A stretch of 64,000 nt of DNA from Hanleya hanleyi. Taxonomy: Eukaryota; Mollusca; Polyplacophora; Lepidopleurida; Hanleyidae. Position 1 is the first letter of the stretch. The number at the start of each line of letters is the position of its first letter. Location of the stretch: positions 1 through 64,000 of the forward strand of contig JAVTVY010017378.1 in assembly GCA_036873755.1 (NCBI GenBank), in the 5' to 3' direction. The notes beneath the pieces were generated by a model. The model was not told the DNA's origin, searched no databases, and worked only from the letters and a program-made list of their open reading frames with translations. The position numbers and the translations under genes are program-made. Shown piece by piece: positions 55,400-64,000 of this stretch.

Positions 55400-55612
55400 T
55401 GCGAGCTCTCATGCACACAGCTCCCACGCTCCAAACTCCCAAGCACAGCTTTCAAGCTCCAAGCTCCCAGCACACGCCCCCAAGCTACCATGTCAGCCCC
55501 AGCCCCCAAGCTCATAGTTCACACATCCCAAGCTACCACGTCACCTCCCAAGCTAAAAGCTCATACATTCCGAGCTACCAAGTCAGCCAAGCTCCCAAGC
55601 TCATAAAAGGAT
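55400..55612. repeat. CCAAGCTC-rich tandem repeat
   Basis: Irregular repeats of CTCCCAAGCT, CCAAGCTACCA(T/C)GTCA and CCCAAGCTCATA. GC-rich compared with its flanks. Confidence 0.75.
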
Positions 55613-55817
55613 AATATTGGCTGCATGGAGATTGTTTACAAAGTTACCTATTTGAAACGTCACGGTTTATGTACTGATCCCATTTTCAACTAATGTACAT
55701 AAACTGCATTGAAAACTATCCATCTAGGACTACATTTGCTGGAACGAATTTAAATCTTCATTCCATAGAGCGTCGTCCAAGTTAGGCCAGGGAATCTGTC
55801 GGCAAGGTGTACCGAAG

Positions 55818-56265
55818 ATAAAAATTAACTATTGATGTGTCCGATTACGTCCTAGGTTAAACAGGTTCAGTTCGCCCCTGCAAAACTGACCTTCTCGTGC
55901 TTTAGTCTGGAACTACATACTGATGTTGTTGATTACCACTCCTCCCACTTCACGTGAAATGTACCAAACCACACTCTATGCCAATAAAATTTTAAGAACG
56001 CAAATTGTCTTCTAAGACAAGCACATTTCGTCCGTCTGATCTGGTCACGTGGGTATCGTCGTTTGATTGTATCCTTTACAGAACACAGGGTCGCAACTGT
56101 CACAACTTTTTCAGGAATAAATCGAGACTTACTAAGTAAGCGGAACACGATACAATTCAGCTATGATATTATCCAATAATAACACAACTGAGCATTCAAT
56201 GTGGGATATTCTGACCACGAAAATCGATCTTTGGTGGAAGTGACGTCATTTTCTGCATTTTAACC
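55818..56265. repeat. 448-bp direct repeat, copy 1 (possible LTR-like)
   Basis: Aligns along its whole length with 57151-57599, e.g. GGTTAAACAGGTTCAGTTCG, AACTACATACTGATGTTGTT, AGAACACAGGGTCGCAACTG, AATAAATCGAGACTTACTAA and GAAGTGACGTCATTT. The two copies enclose 885 bp without coding capacity. Open frames in one copy are frameshifted in the other, so the block is non-coding. Confidence 0.85.
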
Positions 56266-57150
56266 TAAAGGAAGGAACATTTTGAAACACTTGACACCAC
56301 ATATAGGGTAATATCTGAAGCAGTTTTGAGGGTAATATTATTGCCAAGCTTCAAAGAATAAATATTCTGCAGCTAATTATGTAACCCACCTTCCATCTTT
56401 GGAATTGGTGGAATTTGACATGTAGACTATATAAGCCCTAATGCACTGAAACATCTTTCAAATAAAGTTGGAGGGTAATCTGGACACAATTCCACATATA
56501 TGTGTACCATGTCCTGTAGGACAATCGAGGATGATAGTGACTTAATTACGGGCTTATCAAGGGAGATAACTCCATTAGGATAAGTGATTTGCAGAACGCC
56601 GAAAGCTTAAATAGAAGTGAATTTGTGTAATTTTAGCCTGCCGATCTGAGTAAAATTGCTGACTGGTCGGGAGATTGGTTGCAAATTTAACGTAAAATTA
56701 TCTCTGACTGAAATCTATGTTCATGTTAATCTGTTTAATATTATAAGAGCAAATTGCGGAACATAATGTCCCTCCCGGCCGACCGTACTAACGAGCTTGT
56801 GGAGGGAGGAGAGGATGTTTTTCGAGTCATTTTTAGTAATTGCACCACTGTGATATCTAGCATTATCCTCCCATAGCATCCCCTGACAAGAAGAAATGAA
56901 AATTAACTGCAAAATCACGATTCCCGGGATTCAGAACAGCATTTCTCAGATAGAATACACAAACTTTGAAAAAACCCATCTATTTCAGGACAATTGTCTA
57001 GGACTCCCCAAAAGGGCATCACGTGTACGGAATTCACGAGTTGTTCAGCATGTTCATCCGCACTGATTATTCAAATTAAATTGTGTTGACAAACATTGAT
57101 GATTGAATTAAATATGAATCAGCAAGCTCCGTCTGCATGTTACATTGTAG
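56266..57150. other. Spacer between the 448-bp direct repeats
   Basis: AT-rich, with no gag or pol motifs and no tRNA-primer-like site that I can identify right after copy 1. Confidence 0.45.
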
Positions 57151-57599
57151 GTAAAAATGAACTATTGATGTGCTTCATCACCTCCCAGGTTAAACAGGTT
57201 CAGTTCGCCCCTGGGAAACTGACCTTCTCGTACTTTAGTCTTGAACTACATACTGATGTTGTTGATTACTACTTCTCCCTCTTCGCGTGAAATGTACCAA
57301 ACCACACTCCATGCCAATCAAATTTTGCGAACGCAAACTGTCCTCTGAGACGAGCACTTTTCGTCTATCTGAGCTGGTCATGTGGGTTACGTCGTTTGAT
57401 TGTGTCCTGTACAGAACACAGGGTCGCAACTGTCACATTTTTTTTCAGGAATAAATCGAGACTTACTAAGTAAGCGGACTACAATAAAAGTTAGCTATGA
57501 TATTATCCGATAATAACACAACTGGGCATTTAATGCGGGATATTCTTATACGAACATCGACCTTTGGCGGAAGTGACGTCATTTACTGCATTTTAACCC
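57151..57599. repeat. 448-bp direct repeat, copy 2
   Basis: Partner of 55818-56265, starting GTAAAAATGAACTATTGATG and ending TACTGCATTTTAACC. Differences are mostly substitutions. Confidence 0.85.
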
Positions 57600-59164
57600 G
57601 AAAATGTAAGTATTTGTAAGATAACTTGGAATTGCTGCTATTACACGCTCCAAATCCTCAAACAGGTGTTCCCTGGACCTGAAATTTAAGGACATTGGAT
57701 GATGGTTTTTAAATTATGAATTCACGAAAATGCCCGAACATGCGACTCTGACGTACAGGTGCATTAATTCTGTACCTTGCATACTAGCCTCCAAACGCTG
57801 TCCAAACGCGAACTGATTTTCCTCTCGAATGCATTCCTGAAACTCTCCATAGTGGCATTTTGTTGAAAGGTGAGATTTGATTATGAGAAGAACTGTATTG
57901 CGATCGGCCTTGAATCAACCCACTCTGATGGTAACAGTCTTTTACGTTTATCTTAAATGTTCATACCACACTTTGGAGAAAAAAATAATAACTCGGCACC
58001 AACAACTTGCTGAAACCACCGGCAATGTCATGACAGGGTTGACACGAGACGTCCACAGTGACGCGTTAAATTGGACTCATGGGCGGGTCGCCTGTGCTGG
58101 CATTCTCGTCTCATCAGTGCCTGAGGCATTGTTATTGTCAAAATCAAACAGATCAACATCGTTCGGCTTTATACCTTTTCTTGGTTTAACAAATGTATGT
58201 TTCCATACTTACTTTCTATCATATACACGTAATGCGCAGATGATTATTCTCGCTTATTGTCAAATGTCATCATCCATTATCTATTTAGTGCATACATTGT
58301 TATATGAAGATTATTTTCATGGGAAACATTTGTTCTTAAATTCTAACATTTCTTAGTTTCAATATTAACAAACAATCCATTTTTACTAAAGATTAGTTTT
58401 ACATAAACTAGGATGCGAGTATCTCCGAAAATGGAAGTTATTGTGATACATGTATAATAGTCTATAGTTCGGCTATATATAGGGGTTCCAGTAGAAAAGG
58501 TTGTAAATGTACAAGCCAGCAATAGAGTTCAACAACAATGATCAAACGATGGTGGAAGATCAGCGAGTAGCAATTCGACCACATTCGCGTCTTCCTCATG
58601 TGTCGATCACATGACCTGCTGGGTGAGTTTCGCTCGTTTGGCGTCTTACGATTTGCATGAAGCACGCTAGTTTTTCGTTGTCAGCGTCTGTTCCATATGG
58701 GTGAAAATAATACAAGTTGTCTTGCTTGAAAGCTACCGCACTTCTGAAATATTATCTACCAGAATCAAACTGCGAAACATCGTTTCAAAGAAAATCTCCA
58801 TTGATTTCAATGTTATTTTCGCGACCATCGAATCTCCCGCAGGTTACGTCTCTTATGCCGTCGACCGGAACTTACCCAAAATGCACCACGTGACCTGCAT
58901 TTGTGCATCTCCCGAATAAGACAAAATAGACAGTGAGGAACATAATCACTTGAAGACAATGAGGTCCTTAGATGCCATTATTTCATGGTTTAATTTGAGG
59001 ATTAACTCTGGTTAAAGAGGCATTTGCTATTTAGAGTAAATTCCCCAAAATAGACGGCTATGGCGGAGCGCACTGTGCGGCTTGATTGTCAACATTGTAG
59101 CGTCAGAATTGAGTTGTGCGTCTTCACTGCATGTTGGACGTTGTCGTAATGTGGAGTGTCGTAT
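57600..59164. other. No supported gene
   Basis: A 159-codon plus frame at 57877-58356 opens with TTG and lacks a recognisable domain. CpG content rises around 58560-58660. Confidence 0.35.
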
Positions 59165-59166
59165 AA

Positions 59167-59963
59167 GTGATATCATGCCTAACTAAATATGTTACGGAAC
59201 TGAAAACAGACTGCAAATGTGTACAATGGTTCGATATTAACCAAGACATACTGGATCTGGATAAACATATACTGCTAGGTAACGTATATATTCCCCCAGA
59301 GGACTCGAAATACTCAACTGTTGAATTGTTCTCCGAGATTGAAAGTGAAATATTGGAATTGCGTAATGAGAAGCATGTGTGTCTGCGTGGAGATTTCAAT
59401 GCCCATACATTAGAGAGAAATGATTATGTGCGGTTTGATAAATTTATGTGTAGCCAGAATGACATAGATGAAGAAGTTATTGATATGATTGGTGATGCTA
59501 CCAAACTAACCAAAGCTGGAATAACAGAGCAAAGAACATCTCAAGATATTCATAGAGTAGATAGTTATGGTAATAGGTTATTAGAACTTTGTAAATCCCA
59601 TGGAATATTAATTGCAAACGGTAGGGTTGATAGGGACCAGAGTATCGGCAAAAACACTACTACTAAAAATACTATTGTTGACTATGTATACTAATAGGGT
59701 CCGCTGAGCTGTTGACTCGTATGAGCCTGTTCCAAGTCAGAGATTTTCACCCATTATGTTCTGATATCCACTGTCCAATTGAAGTGCAACTAACGGGTAA
59801 AATGTTAATTAATAGACACGATACAGACTGGCAAGCAAATGTAGACACTGCCAATTCGAGAAACAATTATGCGAGGTTTGATCAAGACAAGCAGGAACTG
59901 TTTTATAATGAATTTGATGAAGCTACTATCTGGGACGAATATAGAAGTCCCAGCTACTATTGA
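59167..59963 (+). pseudogene. LINE endonuclease domain, frameshifted
   Basis: Frame 59167-59694 reads LLGNVYIPPED and the catalytic loop LRGDFNAHT (59389-59415). After a stop, frame 59712-59963 continues with CSDIHCPIEV (59757 on), equivalent to the SDH motif of APE endonucleases. The N-terminal catalytic asparagine and glutamate motifs are absent, so no active nuclease is encoded. Confidence 0.8.
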
Positions 59964-60052
59964 GCGAATGGTGAACGAATTGAAAAGCGAGGAGGGTGAT
60001 ATAGAGAGTATTTGTAACAAGATAAATACAATGTTCACAACAAATTAATGCT

Positions 60053-60590
60053 ATGAACATTTTTGGGAATGGTAAAGGATATCAAAATAGAGGCCCTAGA
60101 AGGACTGGTGATAAGCCGTGGTTCAATAGAGAGTGTCAGATAGCACGACGGCAATTCAATTATGATCGAAAAGTTTTTAGGAGAAGAAAGTCTGATAGAA
60201 ATAGAATGCGTATGTCAGAAAGCGGTAGGGTGTATAAAAAAACGTTAAATAAGGCAGAGAGAACTTATAAGGAAACTCTGAGTAATAAGATTATGGATAG
60301 GAAGTCTAGTAACCCAACAGAATTCTGGAAGCTGTTTAATGGAAAAAAGGGAACAGCTGTAAAGCGTATGTGGAATCACTAGTGGCACATTTTAAGCAGC
60401 TAAATGAAGGTGAGCGGGAACTGAATAATGATGAATCCAATGATATTTTGGGAGCCGTTACTGACACCGTAATCCCAGTAGATGATAAAATAAATGCTTA
60501 TAACAGAAACAGAAATCCTGGAAGTCGTAAAGAACCTAAAAAATGGGAAATCGCCTGGTATAGACCGCATTCTGAATGAGTATATTAGCT
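60053..60590 (+). pseudogene. LINE linker between endonuclease and RT, frameshifted
   Basis: Frame 60053-60382 is rich in Arg and Lys and contains KPWFNRECQIARR, and later SNPTEFWKLFNGKKG, both typical of the linker in molluscan LINE polyproteins. It is followed in a second frame by LVAHFKQLNEGERELNND. Confidence 0.7.
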
Positions 60591-61490
60591 GTACATTTGA
60601 AAAATTTAGAACATTGTATGTGTTATTATTTAATAAAGTGTTAGATGAAGGGAAGATACCTAGCTGCTGGTCAACCGGCATAAAAAAATTGTGCCAATCT
60701 TCAAGAAAAAGGGGGACCCAACTGATCCATGAAATTATAGAGGTATCACACTGCTTAGCTGCCTCGGTAAAGTATTCACAGGCCTGTTATACAAGAGACT
60801 GAGTGACTATGTTGAAGAATATAACCTATTGTCTGAAAACCAGGCTGGGTTTCGTAAGGGTTATAGTGTGTCAGACCATATTTTTTTTATTGAAATGCTT
60901 AGTCGAACTGTTTTTATTCAGGAAATCAAAGCTTTATTGTGTTTTCGTCGATTACGAAAAGGCATTCGATTCAATTTGGAGAGTCGCACTGTGGAAAAAG
61001 TTATTGCAACTTGGTATAAATGGTAAAATATTTACAGTTATACAAAACATGTACGAAGATGTAAAGTCCTGCGTTGAAGTGAATGGAAATATATCTGAGT
61101 TTTTCAGTAGTACTCGAGGTTTAAGGCAGGGAGAGAATTTATCTCCTCTAATGTTTTCACTATTTGTGAATGATTTGGAAAAAAGTCCTAATTACCCAGG
61201 GATATGGTGACTGTGTCGAACTTGAGTGGGACGCTATAAATGTATTTTTCAAAGTTATGCTGCTTCTGTATGCAGACGATATGGTCATTTTTTCTGACAC
61301 GAAAGAGGGTCTCCAAAGAGCTCTTGATGGTCTCCAGTTATACTGCGAACAATGGATGTTAACAGTGAATGTACCAAAAACAAAGGTGGTTGTTTTTAGT
61401 AAACGAAGAACAAAGAATTGCAATGCTGTTTTTACATATTCCGGAAAACAGCTTGAAACTGTTGATCATTTTCAATACTTTAAAATGGAG
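60494..61490 (+). pseudogene. LINE reverse transcriptase domain, frameshifted
   Basis: Pieces in order: VKNLKNGKSPGIDRILNEYI; then VPIFKKKGDPTDP-stop-NYRGITLLSCLGKVFTG; ENQAGFRKGYSVSDHIFF; CVFVDYEKAFDSIW; GLRQGENLSPLMFSLFVND; and the active-site box LLLYADDMVIFSD with YADD at 61269-61280. The GLRQG and YADD motifs are preserved, but the reading frame shifts near 60700, 60890, 60950 and 61195, so no full enzyme can be made. Confidence 0.85.
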
Positions 61491-62436
61491 CTTTAATACA
61501 TGTGTAAAGTATTTGGCAGATCAAGGCCGCAAGGCGATGTATTCTCTAATTGGAAAATGCAGGAGACAGAAACTACCAATAGAATTGCAGTTACAGTTGT
61601 TTGACATTCTCGTACTGCCTATACTTCTATATAACTGTGAAGTGTGGGGAACCAGTAATACTGACTTGGTCGAGAAAATACATATATCTTTCTGTAAGCA
61701 TATCTTGGGTCTTAAAGTATCCACTATGTCTGCGATGGTCTACGGTGAATTGGGCAGGCCCCCCGTTAAAATAAAGATAAACACCAGGATGATAAAGTTT
61801 TGGTGTAAATTGATAGAGGGTAAGGAAACCAAATTGCGTTCAAAAATGTATCAAGTAATGCTAAGTTTGCATGAAAACGGAATATATTCATCGCCATGGA
61901 TCCTACGAATAAAGCGCATATTGGATACTTGTGGTATGTCAGATACGTGGCACGATCAAAATAGAATATCCTCTAGATGGGTTGTTAATGCCGTGAACCT
62001 TAGACAATGTGATCAGTACAGACAGGAATGGTCATCTACTATACATGATAGTACAAAATGTGTTTTATACAGAGTATTTAAAACGGACTTTTGCTTCGAA
62101 CGATACCTAGGTGAATTGTCTTTATGTAAGAGGATAAATATGACTAGGTTTAGATTGTGTATTCATAATTTACCAATCGAAACGGGTAGATATAAAAATA
62201 TACCCAGGGAAATGAGGTTATGTACCATGTGTAATGAAGGAAAGGTGGGGGATGAATATCATTTTATAGTTGAATGTAAAGGTCTAGGTCATTTAAGGGC
62301 AGAACTGATCCCAGAATATTATACCAGATCCAATAGTATATATCATTACAAAGCACTATTTAATGCAAACCGCAAAATAACGTATAAGCTGTGTACCTTT
62401 GTTAAGAGGGGCCTAGAGGCCTTCACAATTAAATGA
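61483..62436 (+). pseudogene. LINE C-terminal region with CCHC-like knuckle
   Basis: An uninterrupted stretch of about 318 codons continuing from the RT. It holds LPILLYNCEVWG, GRPPVKIKINTRMIKFW and near the end PREMRLCTMCNEGKVGDEYHFIVEC, a C-x2-C-x8-H-x4-C zinc knuckle common at the end of such polyproteins. The frame has stayed open while the upstream parts decayed, probably by chance. It ends in AFTIK-stop. Confidence 0.8.
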
Positions 62437-62529
62437 ACAGATTGTCAGGTTAGTCGCCATGGCATTGATAATTAACATTGTATATGTGCTCCATACTTTG
62501 TACTAAGTCAGTGCAATAAACTGATTGAT

Positions 62530-62720
62530 TGGCACACCAAACTTAAATCACAAATGCATGTGGTCATAAAATAGATGTCTATCGAAAAATCTGTCAGATT
62601 GACTCATTTTTTTCGGATCTCCATGTCAAACTCTGTCAATTCATCTGAAGAATGACTTTGACAAGGAGCACCAAATTTGTAATCTACATGCATGTGATTA
62701 TAAAACAATTGCGTGATGCC
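62530..62720. repeat. Short direct repeat next to the LINE end
   Basis: GCACACCAAACTTAAATCAC...GCATGTGGTCATAAAA near 62531 and GAGCACCAAATTTGTAATC...GCATGTGATTATAAAA near 62666 are related blocks about 135 bp apart. Confidence 0.5.
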
Positions 62721-63480
62721 ATCAACCGCTTGTTTGGATTGGAATGATCTTATTTGTATGACCACACTATAAAATATATTCTCGATATGGTCACATTTTG
62801 ATCGAAAATGAAAGTTCTATGCAAGACAAAAATCCGTGTTTTGTAGTACCGCTACTGCACTAAATCTTATGATAGCTTGGGGGAGATGGAGCTTGGAAAT
62901 TCGGAGCTGAAACTATTAAACTTTGAAACTTGTTTTCTCCGATTAGCAATTGTAGTTAGTAGATTAACTTTCGAGATTGACGTTTGAATCTAAAATAAAT
63001 TCTTCAAATCTAATGAATAGATTGAAAATTGAAAATATTGGAATTTCAATCTAATTATTTAAGAGAGGACGTTTTCAGTCCAGATCAAGAATTATCTCGC
63101 GCCTATAAAACAGTCCATTCAAATATACCTAAATCAAAACGGTTATTGCACAATTTATTTCTAGAAAACTGACGAGAGGGTGTAAGCAATAGTATACTAG
63201 TTTGAAATACAAGTACGGTCTTGAAGGTTTAATGTATAACGTGGTATATTGACTTTTCTGTATATACATGAAGTGGCCATAACTCGGTCACTCAACGCTC
63301 AAGTTAGCAAACCGCATTCATGTGACTTCACTGCAGTACCAGGTTGTACAGGGCACAGGAATTGTAATTTGATATGTTTATGATCATTGAGCTAACAGTT
63401 GACGCCCATGACCTAAAAACGTTAAATGTGAAATTCGCTTATTTTATCTGGGTTTACGGTTAAGCAATACATTGGATTCA
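62721..63480. other. No supported gene
   Basis: AT-rich. No frames over 60 codons. Confidence 0.45.
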
Positions 63481-63680
63481 TACACTCTAAGCTCAGAAGG
63501 TGTAAAAAAGGTGTAAATCAAAGGTTTACACCTTCTGGGTTCATGTTTACACCCTTAGGAGGTGTAAATAAGGTGTAGAAAAGGTGCAAATGTATGAAGA
63601 TTGATTCCAACCCTGATTTTACACCCGTAAAGGTGTAAATTTATTGAAAGGTGTTAAAAAGGTGTAAATACTTAATTTTC
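63481..63680. repeat. AGGTGTAAA / TTTACACCT motif cluster
   Basis: About a dozen copies of GGTGTAAA and a few of TTTACACC in both orientations within 200 bp. AAGGTGTAAATCAAAGG pairs with TTTACACCTTCTG nearby. It resembles the ACTCAA cluster at 42.5 kb in layout. Confidence 0.75.
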
Positions 63681-63966
63681 GATACAAATTTGGAACTTAA
63701 TTTCTATGTTGAGGAAATGTATTTCCTTGTCATGCTTACGGTAAACCATCAAATTTTCAAGCACCCCAACTTTTTACACAAAATTAAATCAATGGATCTA
63801 ACAATTTGACCAGTCTCTCCAACATTTGAGCAAAAATTCCAACGGAAATATTATAAAAAAAACGAGCTGCAGACCATAAGAGTCAATCCCCCAGTCGGTT
63901 TTACGAGGGAGTGAAAATTGAACAGCCGCTCAAGTGTTCTCACGCAAGATTGAGCCCAAGACGACA

Positions 63967-63979
63967 GGGGGGGGGGGGG
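63967..63979. repeat. G13 homopolymer
   Basis: Run of 13 G in the given strand. Length may be affected by sequencing error. Confidence 0.9.
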
Positions 63980-64000
63980 CGTTCTGGCGTTTTGAATATC

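Larger units (their letters stand above)
59165..62525 (+). mobile_element. Decayed APE-type non-LTR retrotransposon (LINE)
   Basis: Endonuclease, reverse transcriptase and C-terminal zinc-knuckle regions follow in the usual order on the plus strand but in five or more frames, with stops and frameshifts between them. The 5' part of the endonuclease and any ORF1 are missing, as in 5'-truncated insertions. After the last stop (62436) about 90 bp of 3' UTR ends in AATAAACTGATTGATTGG, probably the start of a short TGATT-type tail. Clade is not assigned. Confidence 0.88.

Noticed and set aside
55933..57429. Minus-strand frames in the two 448-bp repeats as a conserved protein
   Set aside because: The frames differ by frameshifts and stops between copies, so there is no protein-level conservation.
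57877..58356. 159-codon plus-strand frame
   Set aside because: Opened by TTG; no domain, no splice support. Kept only as a note in the gap entry.

Overview
The window looks like animal nuclear DNA, most likely from a mollusc and perhaps a gastropod. There are no operons or ribosome-binding sites. The coding segments are split by GT-AG introns, the background is AT-rich, and tandem repeats, foldback elements, SINEs and a decayed LINE fill most of the length. The lineage guess rests mainly on three SINE-type insertions that share a 3' tail ending in CACTCACTCAC, which I associate with gastropod genomes; it is an inference that a database search would settle.

Genes are sparse. (1) At 3.2-4.8 kb a two-exon C2H2 zinc-finger gene joins an acidic N-terminal exon, carrying four lysine-x-Glu-Pro motifs of the SUMO/synergy-control kind, to a terminal exon with three fingers. 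(2) At 17.0-18.2 kb a second terminal exon encodes eleven fingers. It begins in the same codon phase and shares an RP(Y/F)PVxxYxV motif with the first, so the two are paralogous, and the second may be an alternative 3' exon of one locus. Two small phase-0 exons at 8987-9052 and 9582-9632 lie between them. (3) On the minus strand at 25.6-27.1 kb there is an intact 494-codon tyrosine recombinase of the Crypton/KIAA1958 type with all catalytic residues. It sits between 12-bp inverted repeats and splits a 29-bp satellite array. (4) A minus-strand fragment at 32.9-33.1 kb resembles TM4-TM5 of a GPCR and stops at a foldback transposon. (5) A LINE at 59.2-62.5 kb carries endonuclease, reverse transcriptase and C-terminal zinc-knuckle segments broken by several frameshifts.

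Repeats, left to right: a 125-bp array split by a SINE (1.9-2.7 kb); foldback elements at 5.7-6.5 kb; two opposed copies of a TTAA-flanked MITE (7.0-7.6 and 11.3-11.9 kb) and another TTAA-flanked MITE with CRE-like palindromes (13.5-14.0 kb); a 120-176-bp array (15.4-16.3 kb); duplicated blocks at 19-24 kb; the 29-bp satellite around the Crypton (24.5-28.5 kb); a hAT-like MITE (29.9-30.6 kb); a foldback with 250-bp arms (32.1-32.9 kb); a composite C2H2-ORF element rich in GCGTTAAG (34.7-37.3 kb) with a second inverted copy at 47.8-50.0 kb; a 37-bp minisatellite (37.6-39.0 kb); several arrays of short palindromic motifs (42.5, 45.8 and 63.5 kb); and a 448-bp direct-repeat pair (55.8 and 57.2 kb).

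The genes do not form a pathway. The main themes are a small zinc-finger locus with possible alternative terminal exons, and a set of mobile elements that insert into, or appear to seed, tandem arrays. Many of the longer open frames fall inside repeats or are opened by non-ATG codons and were not accepted.
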